Assembly: GCA_963921425.1 (NCBI GenBank)
Contig: OY992838.1
Coordinates: forward strand, 9,114,001-9,178,000
Source of the DNA: Dryas octopetala
Taxonomy: Eukaryota > Streptophyta > Magnoliopsida > Rosales > Rosaceae
Direction of reading: 5' to 3'
Length of the DNA stretch: 64,000 nucleotides
Shown: positions 33,691 through 45,588 of the stretch, piece after piece
Position numbering within the stretch: the stretch's first letter is position 1
Layout of the letters: each line of letters begins with the position of its first letter
Notes under the pieces: generated by a model
What the model was told of the DNA's origin: nothing
The model's input: the letters and a program-made list of their open reading frames with translations, nothing else
The model's database searches: none
Made by a program: the position numbers and the translations under genes

Positions 33691-35257
33691 GTAATTGACA
33701 TGAATCTCCTACCAAAAAAGAGCTTCATTTGGATTACTTTATTTATGAGCACAAGTTTTTGGTTTGGTTTGGTTTGATTTGGTTTCTGTAACCTTGATTT
33801 TGATCTATAAGTCGTGTCTTATTTTTTTGGTTTTGGATCTCTCTTTATATGAAGCTTTTTGTGGTCCCTTTCAAGGACTAATTTCATAGCAGCAGCTGGA
33901 CTGTACTCTACTGTTTGTGCGTGTGTTTCTGCACAAATAGTCACATATCCTTTGACATAATTATCCTTTTGGCCCTTTTTGATTTTGAAAACCATGAAAA
34001 ACAAAAAAGTTGCAAAAACAACATCCAATTACATGATTTTTAATTTCAAGTCTTGGATGAACACCTTTTTTTCATGGTCATGGTTGTTGACCTATTGATG
34101 ATCTAGTCCTTGATTTTGAGTTGCATCTTGCATGAGTTTTGGCTCAATCAGAAATGGGTCTGCAGAGTTATATATATATATATATATTTGATTAGCTCTG
34201 TCAAGTTTTTTAACATTAAAAAATGTTTTTCCTAAGTTATGAGCAGATGTCAATATGTCATAGATGCCATATAGATTTTCTTTGGTTTTTAACCTTTTCT
34301 TTTTTTGGAGGTACCAAATGGGTTTTGGCATCGCAGCCCTACAGCCTCAGCTGCTGTGTCCTAGACTCTTAGCAGGAAAGTGACTCACATTTTCCTCCTC
34401 CTCTCCCTCTGAGAGAGCAGAGTCAAATGATTCCCTCCCTCAAGAGTGTGCCAAATGTATTTAATGGGCCCCAGAGGACCCTATCTCAACTTTTAAATTT
34501 TGTTTTTGTTTTCTTTTTCTTTTTTGAGTATCCCCCTCTTTAAAAGTGACTGACTTTTCATTAATTATCTTTATTTTTCATAAGGTAATGTATTTTTAAA
34601 AAGTCTTCACTTGTATTTTGGACCGTCCCATTTGATTTTTCAAATATATTCATTTGACCCCCTCAATTTTTTTATTTTTTATAAATTACTTTATTATCTG
34701 TCGTCAGAAACATTTATTCATCCCTTATTGTTTTCAAGCTTTAAATAATAAAAATAAGAAAAAGAAAACCTTAATGATAGTAAATTTGTGAGTTGTCATA
34801 CAACTACGGACTACCCTTATATTTTTGTCGGAAAATAATTTAGTGATGTAAAAACCAGTAGTATAGATTTTATGTGTTGAATTTGTTGAGTCCCATATTA
34901 TCAAAATATTAATTTTCAATTCTTACCCACATATTAAGTTTTCTGTCATATTAAAGTTTTTTTGGCCAACCTGTCATATTAAAGTTTACTCCTCAATATT
35001 ATTAAAGATTTTTTTATTGGTTAATATTTAGCTTTTAAGAGGGACATTGTCTCCTTTTTCCTGGACTGAAGAGCAATACTGTTTTATAAAAAGTATCGAG
35101 ATTGCTAACTTTTCCATAAACACAACTTATTCATATGACAAAGAATTATTACAACTTAATAACGTTGAAAAATCATTTTATAAGATAGCAATATCTAATT
35201 CATTGTATAATTGATAAATTATACAACTGATTTGTAGTATTTTCAATTATGAATCAG

Positions 35258-38200
35258 ATGGACACTGGCGGAGTAGGAGGAGCTCCGTTTGATTATGAGT
35301 TCAGCTTTGACGATGATGACTTCGTTGACAACAACAATAACATGCAAATGCCTTCAAAACATAAGAATAAGACTGCGGTAATCAACATTAATAGTATTTT
35401 GCCATTTGTGGAACACATTTTCATAGTTTGGTCTCACATTAATCTTATTTCTGTAAAAGATGTCATCTAAATATGGTACAAAAAGCTTTATTGTTATTTA
35501 CGTTTGATGCTAATATATATGGATATACATGTATATATTTTTTCGGGGGTAATAATGTAATTTCGCAGCAGGAGAACATTGGGCTAGGATCATCAAGTGG
35601 AAGCACTCAGCCTAGGGTGAAAAATCAAGCAAGCTCGAGGGAGACCCTCACAATGCCAACATTCACTCCTACTCCTAGTAGAGGACTAACAGTATCAGAC
35701 CCTGTCCTTAACCAGCAACCGCTAAACATGGCACCAATGGGGACTTCATCTTCTACCCCATTAGCAACGACATTGCAAAACAACTCTCAAACAACAGTAT
35801 GCTTTGTAAACATATGTTGCATTAGACAGTCTAACATGTTATATCGTCAAACTGTAAATTTAGACATAATATGGATTAACTCGAGTCTAGACTCCATATG
35901 CGGTCCAAATTCACAATCCAAAATAATCATTTTTATTTCATTGATGTTGTTCAGGCCATTGTGGAGTTCCACCAACCACTTGAACTGAATCAGGCTCAGC
36001 CAAATCCGGCCAACTCAGGCCCTATACTTTCTAATGCTTCAAATATGCCATCACCAAGAACAGCAATTTGTCCTATATTTACAGGAGCACCGCAACTCCA
36101 CCCTCCACCAATGGTAATACATAACTTAATATAAATATTCTCTTATCAGACAATTTTGTATGTTATATGCTGCTAAACTATAAATCTAAACCATTAATCA
36201 TGTGTTCTTGTGTTAATGTACGGTCCACATTAAAAGTCCGGGAACATAAGATGTCAAACGAACTTATGGGACTGTTTTTTCCTTCTCACACAGGAGTATA
36301 CAGAGCTTGGATCATTGGCTGCAATTAACTTGTCCGGTCTAAATCATGCAAATTCCACCCAGAACTTCATGCCACAAACTGCAAGTCAAAGTTATCAGTG
36401 CTCTAACCCTCAACTTGTAAATGCCCCAAATGTGGGGGAAACAAACTCATCTTTCTTCAACTCCCCCTTGTCAGGGGCAACACAACTTCACCATCCAGTA
36501 CCGGTATATATACATACCTCACACATATTATTGCCCTTCCATTCACAATTAACATGGTTATTATTACTATTATGCTTGTGAACACTAAGTAAAAGAGAAA
36601 TCACCGATGGATGCATATGAAGAACAGCACTGACTATCTTGGACATTTTGATCATGAGCAGATGCAATTGGGATTAACTGTGCAGGATGGAGTAGTTCAG
36701 CCTCCGAATAATGTTCCTCCAGCGGAGCATTTGCCTCTGTATGTCAATCACTATTCTTTTAAAAAACTTCTCCATGCAATACTCTTCTTCTTTGCATCCT
36801 TTCTGATTTCAATTGTATAACAAATTCCCCGACTCCTAGGTCTCTCACTCTGGGTACTCCCAGTCAACATGACACAAACGCGGTGAGTCCTCTGTTGTGA
36901 CACTTGAAAGACAACTACTGTAAAACAGTTTTGATTTCATTACATACTTCTCCCCAAGCAGTTTGACACTACTATATATACATATACAACTTGTTTTCTA
37001 CGAGCAGATGATGGCAAGGTTAGATGTAAATCAAAGGCCACCCCAAATTAACCAACAGCAAGCAACTTTGTACTCCCAGCAGCTCAATGCTCCTCATAGG
37101 GTTTTGACTCCATCAGGCTACTGGTATATGGCCTGACATAATCACCATATTTGGTTGTGTGCTTGTAACTTTCAGTATGCAAGTATGCAGTATGCTGTTG
37201 TGCTTAACATTGACATGCTTATTATATGAACTTAGGCCCCAACCAAATCAAGCTATGACAGCTGATGGAGTATTTGTTGACCCACGAATGCTTCCATATG
37301 GAGCTGCACAACTAAGGTAGGCATATAAATAAAATATTGAAAAGGTGAACACAAACACATTATGTTTATGGGCACATCAGCATATGGCCAACTTATAAAT
37401 ATATATGTATCTGATTTAGGCCCCAAGGTCCCCAGCAGTTATCGAATCAGCTACAACTGAACCAAGTCCAGCCAACAAATACTTTTGGTCCACAATGTCA
37501 TTACCCCATCCAAGGTTCAAGGGCAATAGTGTCTAGGTACCAAATCATTCAATTCCATGATTTAATTTTCTTGAAATTGTAGAATGCATACAACTATTTA
37601 TGTGCTTATTCTAATTAAGGTTCTTCCTTCTCATTCTTCTTCCTTAGGCTTCAGGAAGTAGGACGCCACCAGCAACAGCCTGAACAGGTCCAGGCGATGC
37701 CTAATTTTGTGGTTCATTCACAAATTTATAACTCAACGGGGCCAAGGCCTTCAATGCTTTCTAGGTACATGAAGTTTCAATTTAAATTTTACGTTTTTTT
37801 AAAGTAACATAACACATTGACATGTTCTGTACACATGAATGATAAAGTTTAATTTGTAAAATAATAAGAAAAAACACTCCCAAATTAATATAATAACATA
37901 TTTTAACACAAAGTTATTTAAATGATGGGAAGGGCATTTAAAAATATATGTTCCAAACTAAAAATAAAAAACTAGTCCGGCATGGCTGACAGATGTCATG
38001 GTGGCCAGCCATGGGCATGGTGTCCATGGTCCGCCAAACATGATTGACCATCGCCGGTATTGGGCAGTGAGGAGGAAACTTTATTTTTTTGTCAATAACT
38101 TTTTAGGGTAAAATGATGAGGTTTAAAAATGTATATACAAGAACATAAGGGTTAAGTGGCTAACTGATGAGCTTTTGGGGTTTAAAAATTTATTAATTAA

Positions 38201-39634
38201 TTTACAAAGATAAATGTCTTTTTTGGTCTGAGATGAATATGTATAAGCATGTTGAACTGGTATTAAATATGTAAAGAATATATATTAGTTATTACGAATA
38301 ATTTCTTTGATGCATCAATCTTATATATAATCTAGACCCACTTCTTGAATTAAGGTCGTGAAAAACAATACCAACAAATCTTTTCATTATACTTCAGTTG
38401 TTTCTGACATACCTCCAGTGTTGTCACATGAAGATTATTTATGATTTGTAACGGTAATCATGAAATATATATGCACTATAAGTCTATAACATGTGTATGA
38501 ATATAACCAGTGCCCTGCCTTGTATTTTACTATTTTTTCTTTTGTGATTTTTGGTTTAACTTGCTTTTACATTCTATAAATTAGGCCTCTACAAATATCT
38601 GATGGTCAACAAGTCAATCAAGTCTCTCTGAGATCTAATATAGCTGATCCTCAGCATGGCAACTCTGGGTTTCTCCAACCTCTTATGCCTTTCAGGTACC
38701 TGACTGATCATTTACTTCTATTATCTATTAATTAATCTTTAACAATGATATCATTACACAAGTATAATGATGGGTGATTTTTTTTTTCATAAATAACCCG
38801 TTTATGCATGCCCATTAGAAAACTAACCCTTTTTCTTCACATTTAGTAAACTAAAACTAACCTATTTTGCACTTAAAAGGACCAAGCTGGAGTCAATATG
38901 TGAGTCTGAGATCTTCTATTCCTATCTCAACCCAATACTAACTCAGTCTCGCTCGACTATGACATGATCTTGATATAGTCCAAAGCAAGTTGATTTCTAA
39001 AATTTTTAAAGAAGGGTTATTGAGGAGACAAAGAATATTAGCCAAAACAACATTAATTTTTTTTTTTTTATTATTCCCAAGGAAGTGAATATCTTACCTG
39101 AGTTAGTTTTGTAATAGACCTATACAAACGGATAATAATCTGGATTATAAGTACGTCTTAGTAAAGATACCTTTCATGCTCTTATAAGATTCTTTTTGTA
39201 GGTTCCCGCCTGTCCAACTTGATGAAATACTGCATCAAACCAATAGTCCACGCGAAGGCACTTCTCGAGACTCCCCAAATGAAGGAGTAAATTTTTCCTC
39301 AAACAATGATTTGCTTAATAGTTTTCTCCTGATTCTATAATCAGATATCCTACATTTTTGTCATCAGGGAACTTACAAGGATCACAACACTGGTGTGGGG
39401 TTCACTAACCAGCATGAATCTTCACCAAACAACTTTGAAGTGGTACGTATGGGGTATTCTTTGTAAAATAGCACTTTAGCTTTGTAAAATAAGAGGTTTC
39501 TCCTATGCACACAGCAAGGATGTGCTTACGTTGGCTGTTCGGCTACATTCGGGGTGGTGGTCCTTGTACTTCCAGGAATACCCCATAGGCATTCTTTGTT
39601 ATGCGAATAGGAGAATAATCCAGTAAATAGGAGG

Positions 39635-39674
<40 letters not shown>

Positions 39675-40284
39675 CCACTTCTTGTGTTTATTGTTGTAAA
39701 TAACCCTTTTTGTGAAAAACTGTTTCAGCAAGGAACACCAGAACAACGTGGCTATGCTGCCAAGCGACATGCGACATCTGCCCAACAATGTGAATTAGGA
39801 GAGTCATCGTTGCCAGCTAAACGCTACAGGGTATCAAATTTTCAGGACTACATTGCATTGATTCCCATGGTTCTGTAAAGGCTTAATTATGTTTAAGAGT
39901 TTCAAAATTAACATTATAGTATGACTGATGAAATTATCGGTTACTGATCTGGTCAAATGCAGTGGGGATTAGACATGCAACAAATGAATTCAGTGCCTTT
40001 CATTCATAATGAAATGCAAAGGAATACTTTTCAATCTGAAAGAGCAGTGGATATCAACTCTACTGTTTCCATTCCTTCGAATCCAAGGTTTTACTAAGTT
40101 TTATTGCATAATGCTTTCAGTTGTTCATGGAAAACTTCCAACTAATCAAAGTTCTTATGGTTTCAGGCAACAAAGAAATGGTGTTTATGACCCAATGTTT
40201 GAGGGGATGGGCCTGCCTATTGACCCCCATATTCGGCTGTTTACTGCCAAAAGCAGGGTATATCATTCTTGGAGGAATATATAG
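35258..40284 (+). CDS. Unrecognised Q/N/P/S-rich protein, 16 coding exons
   Basis: Exons: 35258-35377, 35569-35796, 35955-36113, 36294-36503, 36662-36738, 36840-36882, 37008-37123, 37236-37316, 37420-37536, 37648-37764, 38585-38695, 39202-39286, 39368-39442, 39729-39830, 39963-40087 and 40167-40284. They give 627 residues with matching phases throughout, which is strong evidence for a real gene. The protein opens acidic (FDYEFSFDDDDFVDNNNN). Most of the rest is disordered-looking and rich in Gln, Asn, Pro and Ser. Near the end are basic patches (GYAAKRHAT, LPAKRYRWGLDMQQMNS) and a compact tail (NGVYDPMFEGMGLPIDPHIR). Five successive exons (36840-37764 and 38585) share intron phase and Arg/Trp codons split at the junction, and two are exactly 117 bp, suggesting exon duplication. 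An acidic start, basic patches and a Q-rich body suit a nuclear regulator, but no domain is recognised. The start could be the in-frame ATG at 35249 if the acceptor differs. The last exon may instead continue into a further exon near 40422. Confidence 0.75.
39636..39674. repeat. 39-base poly(T) tract in an intron
   Basis: A pure T run between exons 13 and 14 of the unrecognised gene. It is a likely sequencing and length-variation hotspot. Confidence 0.95.
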
Positions 40285-41802
40285 ACAGTATGATCACCTT
40301 TAACTTGCTTGGCAAGAAATAAGTCCTGACATTATATATCCTACTGTTTAAGGTAAAATACTAAACCGACAAAGGAACTCTCACATTATAGTCCATCATA
40401 ATATTATTATCTTCACAGGCAATCATATGCCGTGCAGATTGGACAAGGGCATTGAATTGTGGAGGGTTTTCTCTAGTGATCAACTTCTTAGAGGCATTTG
40501 GTTGTTTTTCTTCTTTTTTTTTTTGTTCCTTATGAAATTTGTGAAGTTGATATTTTCATTGATGTATTTGAGGAGGATTCTATTACAACTTCATGTTAAC
40601 TGATTTGCTAAGAAATCTATCTTATCCTTTCGTTCTTAGATCATATCAATAACTTGAATGATACTATGCCATCTGCCAATAAATTTTTTACAAAAATGTT
40701 CTATGGAGTGCCATGTAGATTCTCATGTATACATATAAATTAGAATGCCTACTTTAAAATCTATATTCAGAATAAAAAAAATAAAAATAAAAAAAAAACA
40801 TAAATTGTGAATTTTAAGCATTAAAAGTTGAAAAAACCATGAAATTTAAGGAAAAAAAAAATTTCTATTTTTTTTTAAATAATAATAAAAACACAAGACT
40901 TTTGCAAAGATAGATTCCCTTTTACTCCTTTTACTCATCATCAACCCTTGATTTTAAGGAGATGAGGTATCAATAGGGAAGTAAGTGCCTTTTATCCACC
41001 AAGAGTAAAAACTGATACATAAATGTATGGCTAACCTGTGCAAGAGCCAGGGAGAACATATTAGGTGCACACAGAAAAGAGATGAAACTACAGATCCTTT
41101 TGAAATTTAAGAATAATAGGTTTAAATCTGTCATACAAACAAATGCCTGTATAATCCTAAAGCTTGTCTGGGGAGCTTTGATCTACCATTTGAGAAGACA
41201 AAGAAATAAAAGATTCATGAGAGCATGTCTGGGGAGCTTGTCTGGGGAGCATGTTTGTGCATGAAAGTGATGCAAAAACAGAAGGGTGCATTATATTCTT
41301 CTATACAAGAGGCTGTAAGGAATTTTCAGTCTGGTTCATGTGAGAGATACTCATATCAACGGAAGAGGTTGCTCACGCTTCAGACTTGCTTGTTCCTGAT
41401 TCTATTTTCAGGGAACTCCCATAGAATTTAGGTCTGGGTTTCCCTTGGTTTTTTTCTGTGCAGATGTAAATTTGCTTTGTCTGTATTCTGTTTTGGTTGT
41501 CTTTGAATCCTTTAGCCTGCTGTTGTACTTTGGTATATAGAGTTTTTGAATAAGATTCTAATTCATTATAATAAGCTGTTGGTATGGATTTGGCCAAATA
41601 ATTGTGTGGTAAACATAAATTGAACAAAAATAAAAATATACAATGTTGATTCTTAATTTCTTGAGTGTCTAGTCTCTTTTGAGAGTTTAAGTCCAGGAAT
41701 TACAGAGATCATGATTACATAGTAATACATTCTCAAAGTAAGCCACTATTTTATTTGATCAACACAAAGAAAACAGAATTCTTCTCCTTACAAAAACTAA
41801 CC
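40285..41802. other. Region between two converging genes, partly likely 3' UTR
   Basis: No protein-coding gene was seen. The stretch 41040-41560 looks transcribed in style (AG-GGAACT junction at 41411, T-rich end with TTTGAATAAGATTC at 41545) and may be a spliced 3' UTR of the upstream plus-strand gene. A short phrase TCTGGGGAGC is repeated at 41168, 41228 and 41240. Confidence 0.35.
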
Positions 41803-42472
41803 TCAATAATGAGTGTTATCAAAAACCCAAGGTTCATGCACGAAAAGCTCTCGGCCATTCATTTGCACTGTCCCTGCAGCTATGTCCTCGGCACGTTTCC
41901 TTGCCGCTTCAGCTCTTCTCGCAGATGCATCATCATCCTATAAAACATATAATACATATTAGAGGTCATTTGACTTTAAACAGACAAAGTTCATTAGTTC
42001 CACCAAGTAAGTACTTAAAGTTAACAATTAGCAACCAATACAAACCTCGAAAGCTATAAATGATTAGCATGACACACACACACATATAAAAAGAAAGAAA
42101 ATTTTCTCTATTTAATGGCACTGATTTTTTACATCCAATCTTGGTTAAAACTCAGTTTGCATATTAAAAAAAAAAAAAAAAACTTTTATATTGCAATTTG
42201 CATCCAATCAAAGCATTATAGAGAACACATATCGAAGTCCGGGAAAGTAAATTCCAAAACTTGTTGATAATGTAATGTAGATGTGATACCAGAAAGGAGC
42301 AGAAAATGTGGGAAAGAGAAACCCTAGTCCCTATAAATCTAAAGCGAGAGGAAATTGAGAAAAGAAAGAGAAAGATGACCTTCTGGCGTTTCCAGGCGAG
42401 GAACTGGGCCTTTGTCATGGATCTTGGCTTCTCGCTTTCCTTTTTTTCCTGCTGTTCCACTTCTGCTCCCAT
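41803..42472 (-). CDS. 75-residue protein made of a DFRP C-terminal-like domain
   Basis: Two exons, 42472-42380 and 41937-41803, give MGAEVEQQEKKESEKPRSMT, then KAQFLAWKRQKDDDASARRA, and the ending MNGRELFVHEPWVFDNTHY. The block 'MT..FL.WK..K' followed by an Ala/Arg helix and 'M.GRELF' matches the C-terminal segment of plant CCCH zinc-finger DRG-family-regulatory proteins (ZC3H15/TMA46 type), as I recall from Arabidopsis C3H11. Here it stands alone, without CCCH fingers. In that family the segment contacts DRG GTPases and ribosomes; a similar role is inference. The ATG at 42472 is used because the upstream in-frame extension (to 42676) lies in low-complexity leader sequence. The first intron of 442 bp is GT-AG. 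The encoded helix is highly charged. Confidence 0.8.
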
Positions 42473-43163
42473 TGTTTTTCTCTTTCGTTTTTCGGATTTT
42501 CCTTTGTTCCAAACAGAGGGTTGTTGTGACTGTTGGGTATTAACTGTTATTCTTGGACGCGGGGAATGTTCAGACGATGTCGTGGCCGTCAACTTATTAG
42601 TTGCAAACGACTCGTCGTAAAGTTGGGGAGCACAACTGGTATGGGTGTTTATTATTTTATTTATTGTGATATACATTGTTGGCTTATTTACGGTTTAAAT
42701 TTTTGAAATATAGTGATTGTTTAATATGGTATCAGAACATGTTCGCCTACATGTTAAACTGAGTGACTACACATCTGCATCACCGAATATGAGTTGTCTA
42801 CGATGCAATTTTTCTTACAAAAACTTTAGACGAAAGCCTAAATATTCATTATGTAAACTTTTATATAAACTTTTGGTTCAATATATGTATGCATGATTAC
42901 TCTTTTTGAGTAATGCTATTTGGCCCAAAACAATTGACCAAATTATTTGGACCAAATGAAGTGGCACCCATCAATTGGATACTTTATTTCAATAAAAGTG
43001 TACTGTAAACATTATTGACCAAAACATCTCCATGTGTATGGCCATCTCCATGTGTATGGCCAAAAAGAAAATACCCAACAGTTACTCAAACATCTCTTTA
43101 ATTAATTCTCGTAATTAACCGTCAACCAATAAGGCTGTGCACATTATTAGGGTTACTCATGGA

Positions 43164-44272
43164 CAAGGAATAAAATTTCGGGTTTCGAAGAAATTTCGAT
43201 AGAAATTTCCATATTTTTAAATTTCGACAAAAATTAGACGGAAATGACGGAAATTTCTATCAAAATACGGAAATTTTGAATGAAACTTTACCATATGTTT
43301 ATTTAACATATTATCTACTAAATTGATAAAAAAAATTGAAGAAACCAAATTATATAGTAGGTTTTATGTGATATAAGATGAATATAATGCACGTTGGAGA
43401 CAAATATTGTTAAATAAAATTAGTATATTATTTATACTATATAATCTATACACTAAACCCTATGTATTTTATAATCTATATTTTATATTGTTTAAGATAT
43501 GGTATATGATATTAGAGTTTAGGCCATTTATGGTATTTTAAATTATTTTTTATATAAAAATATATTATTGTTTACTAGTTTAGGGTTTAAAAACAATTAA
43601 ATGAAACTCCAAAATGGTCAAACGAAACTCCAAACCATTTTTTTTCTTTATAATTGCCCAAAGGCCTCAATCCCTAATCAATCCTAAATCTTTTAATTTT
43701 TTTCTCTTTTTTATTTTATTTTTCCTTTTTTCCTTTTTTTTTCTTTTTTTTTCTTCTTTTTCTTTCCTTCCTTTTCTCTTTTTTTTTTTTCTTCTTTTTC
43801 CTTCCTTTCCTTTCTTCTCCCCCCGAGTTCAGCAGCTTCAGCTCCATTTTTTTTTCTCTCTCTTTCTCTCTCTCCCCTACCATCCCCCATGCTGTTCCCC
43901 CCCCACCGTCGCCCCCCTACCGTAGCCCCCCGCCGTCGCCCCCCTGCCGTCGCCCCCCTGCCATCGCCTCTTTCTCCTTCGATCTCCCCGCTGCCGCTGC
44001 CGCTGCCTTGCCGCTGCTGCTGCTGCCCTGCCGCCCCCCGCCACCTCTTCTTTCTCCCTCGACTGTGCAGGTGAGGTAAGTTGGTCTGGGTTATTGGGTT
44101 GCTGTGTAGGTGTCGAAATTTCGATGAAATTCAAAAGATTTTGGCTGTTAGGCGGTTCAAATTTCGCCGAAACATTTCGAATTTTTGTCGAATCAGTGTT
44201 AAAATTTCGGACCCCCTCAAAATCGAAATTTTCGGCGAAATTTCGCCGAAAATTTCAAAATTTAAACCCTTG
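43164..44272. mobile_element. hAT-type non-autonomous element with 8-bp target duplication
   Basis: A 1109-bp insertion flanked by CTCATGGA on both sides (43156-43163 and 44273-44280). Copy B has the empty site reading TTACTCATGGTTTAGC at about 49014. Ends are CAAGGAATAAAATTTCG and, in inverse, CAAGGGTTTAAATTTTG. Subterminal regions are dense in short motifs AAATTTCG and CGAAATTT, typical transposase-binding repeats of hAT elements. The interior holds a long T/C-rich tract and a GC-rich CCGTCGCCCCC patch (43900-44050). No transposase is present, and the frames there are low-complexity chance. Confidence 0.88.
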
Positions 44273-44326
44273 CTCATGGATTAGAACAAATTAATAGCCA
44301 ATAAGACCCTTTTTGGTAAAACATCA

Positions 44327-45360
44327 TCAACAGCTCCTCACACCAACAACCACTTTGGAACAAAGGCATGCATCAAATGCTTCATCAACAGTGAGGAAAA
44401 CCCTCTCTGCTCCAATTCTATCTACCAATTTGGTCAACTTTAGCCTGTGAATCACTTGCCACCTTGGGTTGCCGATTGCTAACTGCAATCAAACATATAC
44501 AAAATCTTAGAAATGTACATCACAAACTTCAATTTGTGAAACTGATGCCTTACTTCTATGCCTTGTGAGAACAATTCCTTGTGTATTTCCTCTAATGCAA
44601 GAATTCCCGAAGTGTTAACATTCAACACATCTATTATAAGAGAAATTTCAAATTAGTTACTGTATATATTTAGACATATATATAAGTCCGCTTTCACATT
44701 CACCTTATCACATGAACAACAAGTGATAGATTGACGTACAAGTTAACATTCTTACCTACAACGGATGTATATAAAGCTTTTTTCACAATATTCATTTGTG
44801 TGGTAGTTACTTGAGCAGTTATTATGAAAAAGGGTGTTGTTGCATACAACTGATTATGAATAGGGTGTTGTATACATCTGTTGTATGCAAAAATATTTAG
44901 TGTAAGAAGGAGTGTATATACAAGTCACAACCTAAAATTTGTGCTCACCGTGAGTGAAACTACAAATGAAGGGAATTTACTGGACATGTCAAGGATTACA
45001 TGTTCAATTCTTCCCTTTTCTTTCTCTTCAATCTCATCATCGTCTTTTGTCACCCACCTCATTACCCTAAAATAAATATAGCCACAATGCATTAATTATT
45101 GGAAACTTCATGAAATTATGTCACCTCAATAGCCCTTGACATCCAATTAATGAACTCATCTCATACCTTTCTCTCACAGAATTAGAATTAGCAAAGCGAA
45201 GTAAAGCAGAGTTGATGTTGATTATCAAGATGCTAGGAGTTTTGATGGCCATGGGATACTGACTGATCGATGTTACAAAAGATATCTATTCTTGGAAGTC
45301 TCCCTAGAACGTCTATGCCAGGTCTAAGTGAAGCAATATCTTTGCAAAAGAGATGTGCAG
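44327..45360 (-). pseudogene. Duplicated 3' end of the sulfate transporter gene (exons 9-12 only)
   Basis: Copies of SULTR2 exons 9-12 in the same order and strand. The exon 12 copy (44482-44327, 156 bp), exon 11 copy (44630-44554, 77 bp) and exon 10 copy (45066-44981, 86 bp) keep length, frame and splice sites. The exon 9 copy (from 45167 to about 45360) is damaged relative to the live gene: the acceptor region has lost its AG through a 5-bp deletion, one 4-bp block is missing and a CGAT is inserted. The STAS motif VDTSG reads VNTSG here. No exon 1-8 copy or start exists, so it cannot make a transporter. The intact reading frame of three exons suggests moderate age. Confidence 0.85.
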
Positions 45361-45588
45361 TCCATCTAAACTCACAATCAACGACATATCATCTATTCCA
45401 CCAAAGAGAAAAAAAAGGAGATATATCATCCTTGACTATATTCTCCCAGTAAATAAGTTGGCTTGATACTTGCAAGATGCCAAGATGTGTAAATTTTAAT
45501 ACCCGATACAAGAATTATCCAAATTGATGCATTGTCAAGGTTCCACCAGAATCAATTCATGATAGAAAAACTCCATTGCCAAGTGGGT

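Larger units (their letters stand above)
42700..45588. repeat. Segmental duplication, copy A
   Basis: Aligns with copy B (about 47210-50309) from the GGTATCA phrase near 42728 through the SULTR2 3' exons to GTGGGTTCAG at 45579-45588, where similarity stops abruptly. It contains a hAT element (43164-44272) and about 100 bp near 42910-43010, both absent from copy B. Copy B in turn has the 1.46-kb insertion at 47455-48914 that is absent here (the empty site is near 43062-43078). Confidence 0.85.

Noticed and set aside
42473-42676. In-frame upstream extension of the DFRP-like small protein
   Set aside because: The extension is Lys/Arg/Thr-rich leader without family similarity. The ATG at 42472 gives the expected start.
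43614-44294. Several frames (103, 85, 67 codons) rich in Phe, Pro or Gly/Arg
   Set aside because: They translate the pyrimidine and CCGTCGCC tracts inside the hAT element and its subterminal repeats. They are not genes.
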